Assembly (NCBI RefSeq): GCF_018777385.1 | Contig: NZ_JAFJYB010000001.1 | Coordinates: 992,001-1,056,000 of the forward strand | Length of the DNA: 64,000 nucleotides | Source of the DNA: Candidatus Symbiopectobacterium endolongispinus | GTDB taxonomy: Bacteria; Pseudomonadota; Gammaproteobacteria; Enterobacterales; Enterobacteriaceae | Direction: 5' to 3' | Part shown: positions 43,812 through 53,495 of the stretch, piece after piece | How the letters are laid out: each line of letters begins with the position of its first letter | How positions within the stretch are numbered: position 1 is the first letter of the stretch | Notes under the pieces: model-generated | What the model was told of the DNA's origin: nothing | Databases searched by the model: none | Seen by the model: only the letters and a program-made list of their open reading frames with translations | Made by a program: the position numbers and the translations under genes

Positions 43812-45126
43812 GGGTCTTCCCTTGTTGTGGTGGCTGAAGGCATGATAATGGCGTATTAAATCGCCAGAGGTCACCACCATGGACGAAAAGTCTCTCTACG
43901 CTCATATCCTCAACCTGTCTATTCCGTGGCAGGTAAAGTCTCTTTCTCTCGATGAAAATGCCGGTTCTGTTACCGTTACAGTTGAGATTGCGAAAAACAC
44001 TCAGTTAACCTGTCCAACCTGCGGGAAATCTTGTCCTATTCACGATCACCGACATCGTAAATGGCGCCATCTCGATACCTGTCAGTTCGCGACAATAGTC
44101 GAAGCTGATGTACCCCGTATTATGTGCCCGGAGCATGGCTACCAGACGCTGTCTGTTCCATGGGCCGGCCCCGGTAGCCGGTATACGCTGTTGTTCGAGT
44201 CGTTCGTTATCTCATGGCTGAAAATCAGCACCGTGGATGCCGTCAGGAAACAGCTGAGGCTGAGCTGGAATGCTGTCGATAATATTATGCAACGGGCGGT
44301 TAAGCGTGGACTGGCCCGTCGAAAAACACCTCAGGCCGCACGTCATCTCTGTGTTGATGAGGTCGCTTTCAAAAAGGGGCATCAGTACGTCACCGTTATC
44401 TCTGATACCCAAGGACAGGCATTGGAACTCAAAGATGATCGCGGAGTTGAAAGTCTTGCTGGCTATCTCCGGAGTCTGGGTGACCGCCAGATTGAATCCA
44501 TTAAAACCCTGTCGATGGACATGAATCTATCCTATATAAGCGCAGCGCGGCTCCATCTGCCTAACGCGGTGGAGAAGATCGCGTTCGACCACTTCCATGT
44601 AGCGAAAATGCTCTGTGCCGTCGTAGATAAAACACGACAGTTGGAGATGAAAACCATCCCGTTACCGGCACGAAAAAGTGCACATCGTTCCCGTTATCTG
44701 TGGTTGTACGGTCGCCATAAACGTCATGGTCGAATAGCAGAAAGACTGGAAGCAGCGCAGATGGTTCTGCCTGATACCAGCCGTTGCTGGGCAATGAAGG
44801 CGCTGGCCCGGGAACTCTGGAACCGCCGGTATGACGAACACAGCAGGCGTCTGTGGCTGGAATGGATAGGGATGGCAAAAGACGTTGGTGTCCCGCTACT
44901 AAGCAGCGCCGCCCGGACGTTACGTAAACGACTGTACGGGATCCTGAATGCCATGAAACACAGGGTATCAAACGGTAATGCAGAGTCACTAAACAGCAAG
45001 ATAAGGCTGCTGCGGATCAAGTCCAGAGGATACCGGAACAAAGAACGCTTTAAGGTGGCAGTGATGTTCCATTACGGCAGGTTAAACATGTTGTTATAAG
45101 TCTCCCACCATAATAGGGGAAGACCC
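43812..45126 (+). mobile_element. Insertion sequence, ISL3 family (1315 bp)
   Basis: Terminal inverted repeats are visible: left GGGTCTTCCCTTGTTGTGG (43812 on) and, on the other strand, right GGGTCTTCCCCTATTATGG (ending 45126), about 19 of 22 matching. It holds one intact transposase gene. Flanking 8-mers TTATTTAT and TTATAAAT match at 6 of 8 positions, so a clean 8-bp target duplication is not seen. Left of it is the DUF898 gene, right of it a headless adhesin, so it probably took part in a deletion. Confidence 0.92.
43879..45099 (+). CDS. ISL3-family transposase
   Basis: 406 residues. An N-terminal zinc-finger region (LTCPTCGKSCPIHDHRHRKW; IMCPEHGYQTLSVPW) precedes a helix-turn-helix (STVDAVRKQLRLSWNAVDNI) and the DDE catalytic domain of IS204/IS1001/IS1096/IS1165-type transposases (LCVDEVAFKKGHQYVTVISD; IKTLSMDMNLSY; FDHFHVAKM; GNAESLNSKIRLLRIKSRGY). 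The frame is intact, so the element may still be mobile. Confidence 0.95.
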   Translation: MDEKSLYAHILNLSIPWQVKSLSLDENAGSVTVTVEIAKNTQLTCPTCGKSCPIHDHRHRKWRHLDTCQFATIVEADVPRIMCPEHGYQTLSVPWAGPGSRYTLLFESFVISWLKISTVDAVRKQLRLSWNAVDNIMQRAVKRGLARRKTPQAARHLCVDEVAFKKGHQYVTVISDTQGQALELKDDRGVESLAGYLRSLGDRQIESIKTLSMDMNLSYISAARLHLPNAVEKIAFDHFHVAKMLCAVVDKTRQLEMKTIPLPARKSAHRSRYLWLYGRHKRHGRIAERLEAAQMVLPDTSRCWAMKALARELWNRRYDEHSRRLWLEWIGMAKDVGVPLLSSAARTLRKRLYGILNAMKHRVSNGNAESLNSKIRLLRIKSRGYRNKERFKVAVMFHYGRLNMLL

Positions 45127-46056
45127 TTATAAATACACCTCCAGCAGTTCCAATTCTCGCGAACTTGTTGGCCACGTACATGCGCAGGGCGACGGCACTT
45201 ATGAAACCTCTACCTTGGGCGGTTGGGGCAACAACGACGGTGACTACGGTTACTACAATCGTTACTACAGTCAGCAAAACGCAGACGCTGCCTTCAAGTT
45301 ATTGCAGACGGTATCGCATAACACCATTGAAGCGATTGGCGTAGGCAAATCGCTTGATGTCAGCAGCCTGACGCGTTACGACTCCGACGGTGTTGTCCAA
45401 AGCCAGATCGATCCGACCAAGCTGAGTGAAGCGATCCTGGGCAGCAACAAACCGTTACCCGGCGGTGATTATACGTTAAACGGGGGGATTGTTAATGACA
45501 TCCTGTTTGGTGACATGGTGCGCTTTGACGGCATCGAAGGTAACGGCTTGTCGGCACTGCAAACCTATATCGCGCAGCAGATGAAGGTCTCCAGCATAAC
45601 GGTGCAGGATATGCATCATTACATTACCGATCACCATCAGGCGTTTGATCTCTCTTCCAGCAACGACGGTGACGACAAACTGTACGGCGGCAGTGGCAAC
45701 GATATCTTGATTGGGGTAAGGGCAATGACACGCTGATTGGTGGTTCAGGGGCGGATACCTTTATGTGGCAAAAAGGCGATACCGGATTTGATGTCATTAA
45801 GGATTTTAACCCGGGCGAAGGGGACAAGATCAACCTGCACGATCTGCTCGGCGATCTGGATAAAGGAGCCGATCTTAGCCGTTATATCCGCTTTACCGAT
45901 CATAACGGTTCTCCCACCATTGAAGTCAGCACTCAGGGGGACTTCTCGGGCAACGCTGGCGGGACGGTGAATGTGTCTATCACTCTTGAGCATTACAGTG
46001 GATCAATGCCTTCGCTGGAAAGTCTGGTCAGTAAGCCCGAACAGACGGTAAACTGA
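45127..46056 (+). pseudogene. C-terminal stub of a large RTX/LapA-BapA-type adhesin
   Basis: The coding sequence begins right at the IS edge without a start codon (SSNSRELVGHVHAQGDGTYE). It shows the type I secretion target domain: GGSGNDILIG, then after a one-base loss at about 45716 KGNDTLIGGSGADTFMWQKG (RTX calcium repeats), VIKDFNPGEGDKINLHDLLG, and the usual end FTDHNGSPTIEVS to HYSGSMPSLESL. The large N-terminal and repeat part is absent. Adjacent lapD and lapG support a LapA-like retained adhesin as the source. Confidence 0.88.
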
Positions 46057-46179
46057 GTTGCATTACTTGCGCCCGGAGAAGGCATCGGTCTTCTCCGGGG
46101 CGAGGCAGCCATACCGTACCGGAGAGAAGAGGTGGTGCATGTATTATATCCAGCGTGATAGCCAGGGGTTTTAGTCAGA

Positions 46180-46482
46180 GTGGCGGATGTGCCCTTCGAC
46201 GAGATGACCGGTAAACTGGCAAAAGATTCTCCGGAAGCGATCCTGTGGCGGAAAAATCAGGAAATGATGCTCAATGGCTTGCAGCAGCTACGCCAAAGCG
46301 ATTTGGAAATGGTGCGTGTACTTGAGGATTTAATTCAGGTACTGACGCAGAAAGGCGTCATCAATATTACCGATTTCCCTGCGGCGACACAGTTGAAGCT
46401 GATTAACCGGGCCCATGCACGTGAAGCCCTCAACGGCGGGCTCAGCAAGCTGATTAATGACGAAGATGAGACGATGTTTTAA
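46180..46482 (+). CDS. Small hypothetical protein between adhesin stub and lapD
   Basis: 100 residues from GTG 46180: VPFDEMTGKLAKDSPEAILW, then KNQEMMLNGLQQLRQSDLEM (helical, coiled-coil-like) and TDFPAATQLKLINRAHAREA, ending acidic. It has no signal peptide or membrane helix. I do not recognise a family. Its place right after the adhesin C-terminus and before convergent lapD suggests a part in adhesin production or secretion. The open frame has survived while its neighbours decayed. Confidence 0.6.
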   Translation: MADVPFDEMTGKLAKDSPEAILWRKNQEMMLNGLQQLRQSDLEMVRVLEDLIQVLTQKGVINITDFPAATQLKLINRAHAREALNGGLSKLINDEDETMF

Positions 46483-46565
46483 GTCTCAGTCGCTGCGCTT
46501 TTCTCTCTCAGGTGCGTGCAGGTAAGCTTGCCTGCACGCACTATTACTATTAACGCCCTTAAACA

Positions 46566-48516
46566 CTATTTTAGCAACAGCGTGTTATCTGGCGCGGGGA
46601 ACGGTTCTCCCAGCAAACGCCCCATAGCTCCCTGTAGCCCCATGCCGCGCAGTGTATCCAGTTCTCCTTCGGTTTCTACACGCTCAGCGATCAGCGGCAA
46701 ATCGATGCTATTGGCTGTGCGATAAAGGGCTTCAATAAACACCTTTTTATCGTTTTCCCGATCGATATTGCGAATGTAGCTGCCATCAATTTTCAGGTAA
46801 GCAAGCCCCCATTGCGCCAGATTACCTATCAGGTTAAAGCGCCCGCCGAAGTGCTGTAGTCCTAGTTGGCAACTGTATTCGCCGAGTAATGCGATCAGCG
46901 CTTCAAGATGATGGGTTTCCGGCAATTGGTTTTCATCCAGCTCAAGAATCACTCGGCGCGCCCGCTCGGGATGGCCCTTAAGTGGTGCCAGCATTTGCGT
47001 CATCAGGTTTAAATCCAGCACGGTACTGCCCGACATACTCAGCGCCAGCGTGCCAGAGTTGCGCGACAGATAATCCAATGTTTGTTTCACCATCACCTGA
47101 TCTAACCGAACATTCCAGCCAAAACGCTGGATCCAGGGGAGGAAAAATCCCGCAGCGATGCTGTTGCCCTGCTCATCATTGATACGCGCCAGTACCTTAT
47201 GATGAAGGACGTCACCGGGAGGGGCGCAGCGGCAAACCGGCTGGAAGAACAGTTGCAGGCGTTCCTCACTCAGCAGGGTATCAAGGCGATTAAACCACAG
47301 GTGGCGATCGGCTTCTGCCGGTGAATTGGCTTCATTTTCCGCCAGCGGCGCATGATGCAGCGGGGAGCTTTCTGCCCGTGTGAGCGCGTGATCGCCCTGT
47401 ATCAACAGCGATTTCAGGCTATCGCCGTGCTTGAACGGCACCATGCCCAATGCGGCAACGGGGGAACTGTCGATCTCGCCAGTTAACGCGAGTGACTCCA
47501 GGTTGTGTGAAAGCGCGACGACCAGAGTGTGCGCTTCTTTTTCTGCCATGCCGGGGCACAACATGGCAAATTCACCGCCGCGCAAACGTGCCAGTACGCT
47601 CTCCTGTTCGGCATAGAGCTTTTGGGCGGTACACATCATTTTCGCCATGGTTTCCAGCAGCGAATCGGTGCGTTGGCCGCCGAGCTGTTGGTTGAGACCG
47701 GCAAGATCCTGTATGCGAATCATGATGAGATAACCCGGCGGTGTCTCTTCATCGCTGCTTTTGTCATTGAACTGCATTTCAAAGGCACGACGGTTAGGCA
47801 GACCGGTTTGTGGATCTTGATAGGCTTCTTGACGTAAGCGTTCACTTCGCTCGGCTTCTTCCTCAAACAGCATCTTCAGCTTGCTGACCATCAGGTTCAT
47901 GGCCTGCGCCACGCGGCGGAATTCGGGGGTTCTGGGCAGATCCGGCTGGGTGAGGTACTCCCGACGGGTGATCGCTAACGACTGTTTCACCATGTAATTC
48001 AAGGGGCGCAGCAGCAGCGCGCCAATCAGTAAGCCGAACGCTGCGCCGCCCAACAGCCATAGGGCGCCCGCAGAGGTGCTTTGCCACAGACGGGTAATGC
48101 GAACATCGGGTGGCTGACCACTTCTACTTTGCTGCCTGCTCCCATCCGCGCATCACGATAGCCTCGCCATTGCCCGGCGTCAGATTAACCAGCCGCACAA
48201 ATCAGGCAGGTACATTAGGAATTTCTGGCGAGGCGATGCGTTCCAGCGTGACATTGCCGGTTTTAATATCACGCACCCGAATGCTGGAAAAATAGCCGCT
48301 ATCAAAAATCGAGCTGACCATTAATTCCACCATGGCCGGATCGTCGATATTTGGCGTTAACGATAATCCGAGTGCTGTGGCGGCATCCTGCGCATGGGAT
48401 TGCAATTGGTTATTCGACTGCTCGCGTGAATTTTCCAGACTGACAAAAAAACTGCCGCTAAAAATCACCAGCACGAATAAGCAGATGGCTATCAAAAGTT
48501 GTTTGTATAGAGACAT
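46566..48516 (-). pseudogene. lapD: c-di-GMP receptor LapD, nonsense codon and frameshift
   Basis: LapD is an inner-membrane protein that, when bound to c-di-GMP, holds the protease LapG so the adhesin stays on the surface. The N-terminus MSLYKQLLIAICLFVLVIFS (membrane helix) starts a periplasmic domain that meets TGA at about 48204 (VPA-stop-FVRLVNLTP; Trp expected) and a frame change at about 48105. The rest is one open frame: HAMP-like region, degenerate GGDEF (LRGGEFAML) and degenerate EAL domain (HHKVLARI), as expected for a receptor without enzyme activity. lapG is 9 bases upstream. Confidence 0.9.
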
Positions 48517-48525
48517 AGCCTAATC

Positions 48526-49218
48526 CTACTCTTCAAGAGAAAAACCTTCGACCCGCATTTTGGTCAATACATCTTGCCAACGCGAAAGCCGTTTACTGTC
48601 GCCGACCCGTTTATTGCTGCCGCCACTGCCGGGCAGCCACAATCCCTCTGCGTTAAAGGAATAAACGGGGATGAGGTCGGTGCGCTGCGTCGCAGGTAAT
48701 ATTTTATCCGTTAGATTATCCAACACCAGCGGAATAGAGGTTGGAGTTGGATAATAAGCAACGATCATATGTGCCTGATTAAGGCGTAATGCTTTAACGT
48801 AAGTAATTCGCAATTTTTCATTCGGAATACCGAGCCGACGTAGCGTAAAATATTTTGCAATAGAATAATCTTCGCAGTCAGCCATTCCTTTACGCAGCGC
48901 TTCGATGGGCGGCCCAATAATCTTCCTGCTGCCAGATGACACGATCGTCGCGAAATAGCAGCCGTTCATTAAAAAAACGGTTTACCGATTCCAATAATTT
49001 TTTTCATCACTGCCGGGCAATGAGCCTAATAATGCCTGCCACTCATTAATTCGCTTACACGCTTCCGGTGTTGCGGGGCCGTAAAGTTGTTCCGTGCGCT
49101 GATTAATGGTGACGAAATCCCAATCCGCGCGCAGCGTTGCCGTCAGCAGCAACAGACTGCTGAACAGCAGAAGCAGAACCCCTTTATTATGCCATGTCGT
49201 TATCCAGCGGCCATTCAC
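48526..49218 (-). pseudogene. lapG: Periplasmic adhesin protease LapG, frameshifted
   Basis: LapG is a calcium-dependent cysteine protease that cuts LapA-type adhesins. The N-terminus (signal segment GVLLLLFSSLLLLTATLRA; GPATPEACKRINEWQALLGS) is followed by a loss of one A in an A-run at about 49000, a short middle frame (VNRFFNERLLFRDD; VIWQQEDYWA) and a third frame with the catalytic Cys (GMADCEDYSIAKY), His (LNQAHMIVAYYP) and Asp (LVLDNLTDKI). All three catalytic residues remain but in the wrong frame relative to the start. Confidence 0.9.
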
Positions 49219-49357
49219 CGGTGTTTCTCTTCGCTATTGACTGAACCAGAGTAAGCCTCTCATCCTCATTGCGGTGTGCAGGCCTTATTGCGTGAAAATA
49301 CGCCATGCGGCCCTGTTGAACACAAGGCAAACATGCACACCTTCCTGGCGCGAGAAA

Positions 49358-49484
49358 TATACCCGTCATACTTCAAGTCGCAGATGCGTTGGCTGCGCTC
49401 GCTCATCTGAATCACTTACCTGAGTAAGCTCATCGGGATTAGCTCACTTGCCGCCTTCCTGCAACGCGAATTTTTTAGGGTATA
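49358..49484. repeat. ERIC element (127 bp)
   Basis: Starts TATACCCGTCATACTTCAAG and ends TTAGGGTATA, with GCGTTGGCTGCGCTCGCTCA and ACTTACCTGAGTAAGCTCAT inside. The terminal inverted repeats and the exact 127-bp length match enterobacterial repetitive intergenic consensus elements. It lies between lapG and murQ. Confidence 0.92.
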
Positions 49485-49531
49485 GTAACAATCTGGGTCA
49501 GCAGCGCACACCGTGTGTCAGGGAGAGAAAA

Positions 49532-50415
49532 ATGAATTTAGCAACCTTAGTATCAGAAACCCGCAATCCGGCAACGATGGAATTGGACAGTCAAACAACG
49601 CTTGCGATGATGACGCTTTTCAATCAGGAAGACCGTAAAGTGCCTCCGGTGTTGTCGGAGATTGCGCGTGCGGTGGATATGGCGGCTGCTAGAATGAAAG
49701 CGGGTGGGCGATTGATCTATCTCGGGGCTGGCACCAGCGGGAGATTAGGGGGGTGCTTGATGCGTCTGAATGCCCACCTACCTTTGGTGTGCCTCACGGG
49801 CTGGTTATCGGGCTGATAGCCGGTGGACCAGGCGCGTTGTTGAAGGCTGTTGAAGGTGCGGAGGACGATCCTGCCCTCGGTGAGGCCGATCTGGTTGCGC
49901 TGTCGCTGACGCCACAGGACACCTTGGTGGGGCTGGCTGCATCGGGTCGCACGCCTTATGTCATTGGCGCGCTGAAATATGCCAGGCGTCAAGGCTGTGG
50001 TACGGTCGCCATCTCTTGCAACCCCGCCTCCCCGATTTCCGCGCTGGCTGAGGTGGCGATTTCTCCCGTCGTGGGGCCGGAGGCGTTGACCGGTTCGACG
50101 CGTCTGAAATCAGGTACGGCACAAAAGCTGGTGCTTAACATGCTCTCCACGGGTGTGATGGTTAAGCTGGGAAAGGTGTACCAAAACCTGATGGTTGATG
50201 TAAAAGCCACCAATGAAAAACTGGTAGATCGGGCCTGTCGCATTGTGATGTAAGCCACAGGGGCCGCACGTGACGAGGCGCAACGAGCGTTACAAGAAAC
50301 CGACTATGCGGCCAAACCCGCTATACTTATGATCCTCAGCGGTATCAGTGCCGCAGAGGCCGAGCAGCGGTTGGAAAGGCACCACGGTTATCTACGCGAT
50401 GCGCTGTTACCCTGA
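49532..50415 (+). pseudogene. murQ: N-acetylmuramic acid 6-phosphate etherase MurQ, broken
   Basis: MurQ cleaves the lactyl ether of MurNAc-6-P in cell-wall recycling. The start [20 protein letters not shown] follows GGGAGAG. A six-G tract at about 49748-49753 (expected four) shifts the frame inside [11 protein letters not shown]; the other frame continues [20 protein letters not shown] and [24 protein letters not shown] at 50251-50253 then interrupts CRIVM-stop-ATGAARDEAQ before the C-terminal domain (LSGISAAEAEQRLERHHGYL) ends at TGA 50413-50415. Two independent lesions. No murP-like transporter is adjacent. Confidence 0.92.
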
Positions 50416-50507
50416 TATACCTGTAGGGTATAACGCGGTAATAGAGGCAGAGCGTGTCTTAACGCCTTACACAAAAGCGGTTAATACATTGGCAAGGGGA
50501 AAGCGGT

Positions 50508-51137
50508 TTGGGTGAACAATCACCAACACGTATCGTGTTTTTTGATTTGGACGGCACGCTACATCGTCAGGACATGTTTGGCTGTTTTTTGCGTTACTTG
50601 CTAAAACGCCTGCCGTTAAATTTACTGCTGGTCATTCTGGTGCTGCCGGTGGCCGGGCTGGTATTGCTGGCGCGCGGCAGGGCTGCGCGCTGGCCAATGA
50701 GCGCTCTGCTTTGGGCCATCACCTTTGGTCGCCGTGAGGCACATTTACAGGCGCTAGAGCATGCCCGCTTTCGTCGCTGGGTGACGCCATTTCCATTGGT
50801 GCAGCAGCGCTTGACCGAATATCTCGCCGCTTCGGACGCGCAAGTGTGGTTGGTAACCGGTTCGCCGCAGCGTCTGGTTGAGCAAGTTTACCATGATTCC
50901 ACATTTCTGCCCGGCGTCAAACTGATGGGCAGCCAGATGGTTCGCGGTTATGGCGGCTGGGTGTTGCCGTTGCGCTGTCTGGGGCGGGAGAAGGTGGTGC
51001 AGATGGAAAAACAGCTTGGTGCGCCACTTCAATTGCACAGCGGGTATAGCGATAGCAAGCAAGATAATCCGCTGCTGTTTTTTTGCGAACACCGTTGGCG
51101 CGTGACGCTTGCAGGCACGTTGCAACAGTTGGAGTAA
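50508..51137 (+). CDS. pgpC: Phosphatidylglycerophosphatase C (PgpC/YfhB)
   Basis: HAD-superfamily inner-membrane phosphatase that makes phosphatidylglycerol. About 209 residues: motif I VFFDLDGTLHRQDMFG, a membrane segment (LPLNLLLVILVLPVAGLVLL), motif II WLVTGSPQRL, and the last motif SGYSDSKQDNPLLFFC. TTG 50508 is used as the start because no better one is in frame. Followed by tadA, the same order as E. coli yfhB-tadA. Intact. Confidence 0.93.
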   Translation: MGEQSPTRIVFFDLDGTLHRQDMFGCFLRYLLKRLPLNLLLVILVLPVAGLVLLARGRAARWPMSALLWAITFGRREAHLQALEHARFRRWVTPFPLVQQRLTEYLAASDAQVWLVTGSPQRLVEQVYHDSTFLPGVKLMGSQMVRGYGGWVLPLRCLGREKVVQMEKQLGAPLQLHSGYSDSKQDNPLLFFCEHRWRVTLAGTLQQLE

Positions 51138-51188
51138 CGGTGTCGGCGAGGCAATAAGCACTCTGCTTTTTCTTCACACCCTGTATAA

Positions 51189-51752
<564 letters not shown>

Positions 51753-51756
51753 TACC

Positions 51757-53202
51757 TTATTTGCCGAGTTTTTCTGGCGGTATGGCAGGGTAAGCGCTCG
51801 CTAACAGTTCCTGCTGCTGGATTTTATTGGCTTTCTCGGTCAGATATCCTTCCAGACTCAGCATATAGTGGCGGATATTTTCAACGTAGTTATAGGCTTC
51901 GTGGCCGCGTGCATAGCCGTAGGTGGTCTGGGTATAGTAGCGTTTCTGGCTGAGCATCGGCAGGCGAACCTTCACATCCGCCCAGCTATCGGGATTACCC
52001 TTCTGTTTTTCCGTCAGTTTGCGCGCATCCAGCAGATGGGCATAGCCCATATTGTAGGAGGCCAGTGCAAACCAAATCTTCTCATCTTCGGGAATGCTTT
52101 CCGGCATTTTTTCCATCATGTGCGCCAGATAGCGCGCACCACCGCGAATGCTCTGTTCCGGATCGAGTCTGTCGGTCACATCCAGGCTCTCTGCGGTATT
52201 GCGCGTCAGCATCATCAACCCGCGCACGCCGGTCGGTGAGGTCGCCAATGGGTTCCAGTGTGATTCCTGATAAGAAATAGCCGCCAGCAATTTCCAGTCA
52301 ATGTCGCTGGCATATTTGGCAAACAACGGTTGCAGATCGGGCAAGGTGTTATCGATGGCGCTCAGGAAGGTGCGGGTATCGACATAATCAAATTCACCCA
52401 CATGGCCGAGGTATTTCTCTTCCAGGCGCGCCAGCGTGCCATCTTCCACAGTTTGGCTGAAAAAGTCCAACAGGGCGGCGTACAGGCTGTCGTCCTGGGT
52501 ACGGCGCATATACCAGGTGACCGGTTCTTCGTCGCTCAGATCGAACGCTACGGAAAGCTGCGGGTGAATGCGCTGCATCAAACCGATGGTGACGGAATCT
52601 GCCAGCGTGTAATCCAACGCGCCTTGCGCCACCTGTTTAAGCAAATCCTGCGTGCTCAGGTCTGAAGCGGCTTCCCAGCTTAAGGCTGGATATTTATTGT
52701 TTTTCAAATCGCGTAACGTGGCGATATGGGCTGAGCCCGATGTGACCGCTAACCGACCACTCAGTTTCTCCAGATTTTTAGGGCGCGTGGCACCCATGCG
52801 GTAAACCAGTTGCTGCGAGACGGAATAGTAGGTTGGCCCAGCGCGAAAGCGATCCAATCGCTCATGGTTGTAGATCAGCCCGGCGGTAAGCAGATCGGCA
52901 TTATCGCTGTCCAGATCATCGAACAAGGCGTCAAGATTTGAGCGTGCCGATACCGCCAGCTTCACGCCAAGGTAATCGGCGAATCGTTTAGCCAGTTCAT
53001 AATCAAGCCCTGAGGGGGTTCCGTTACTGAGGGTATAGGTCAGCGGCGAATTGAGCGTGCTGATACGCAGCTCGCCCCGAGAAAGGATCTGATTGATCCG
53101 TGTATCCTGGCCGCTGCGCCAGGGGATGTTGGGCCAGAGCGCCAACATCAGCAGTAACGTAATAACCCCAATAAAAAAATAATTTAATGTTAAACGCTTC
53201 AA
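51757..53202 (-). CDS. mltF: Membrane-bound lytic murein transglycosylase F
   Basis: MltF cleaves peptidoglycan glycan strands at the outer-membrane face. An N-terminal hydrophobic segment ([20 protein letters not shown]) precedes an ABC-substrate-binding-like regulatory domain ([20 protein letters not shown] to about 290) and a lysozyme-like domain with catalytic Glu in [20 protein letters not shown] and [13 protein letters not shown]. The TTG at 53202 ([10 protein letters not shown], 481 residues) matches family starts; an open frame continues upstream to 53295 but adds unlikely sequence. Convergent with tadA, divergent from purL. Intact. Confidence 0.92.
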   Translation of the reverse strand: MKRLTLNYFFIGVITLLLMLALWPNIPWRSGQDTRINQILSRGELRISTLNSPLTYTLSNGTPSGLDYELAKRFADYLGVKLAVSARSNLDALFDDLDSDNADLLTAGLIYNHERLDRFRAGPTYYSVSQQLVYRMGATRPKNLEKLSGRLAVTSGSAHIATLRDLKNNKYPALSWEAASDLSTQDLLKQVAQGALDYTLADSVTIGLMQRIHPQLSVAFDLSDEEPVTWYMRRTQDDSLYAALLDFFSQTVEDGTLARLEEKYLGHVGEFDYVDTRTFLSAIDNTLPDLQPLFAKYASDIDWKLLAAISYQESHWNPLATSPTGVRGLMMLTRNTAESLDVTDRLDPEQSIRGGARYLAHMMEKMPESIPEDEKIWFALASYNMGYAHLLDARKLTEKQKGNPDSWADVKVRLPMLSQKRYYTQTTYGYARGHEAYNYVENIRHYMLSLEGYLTEKANKIQQQELLASAYPAIPPEKLGK

Positions 53203-53368
53203 ATAGTTATCTCTCGGTGGCCGTGTGGCCTTTCTGTCTGTAACGGCAGTTTTTTTGTCTACACTCTCCCAGAGTGGGGGCATTTTGCTTAACAAACCGC
53301 CAGTGTGAAACAGTTATCCATCAGGTTAAAGTTTGACCATGACGAAAATAAGATGTGCAACAAACTCT

Positions 53369-53384
53369 GCGCAAACGGTTTCGT
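53369..53384 (+). promoter_or_regulatory. PurR operator of purL
   Basis: GCGCAAACGGTTTCGT closely matches the PurR box ACGCAAACGTTTGCGT. It lies just before a TATAAT at 53402-53407 in the purL promoter region. Confidence 0.8.
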
Positions 53385-53495
53385 CGGGCGTCACAATTCT
53401 CTATAATGACGCGCGTTTTCCCCCTTGGCTGCGCGACAAAGTAGCGCCCACTGACGTACTGAAACTCAGTACATCGAAGACGAGAGATTTTTTAG

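Noticed and set aside
43804-45134. Clean 8-bp target-site duplication around the IS
   Set aside because: TTATTTAT and TTATAAAT differ at two positions, so a duplication cannot be claimed.
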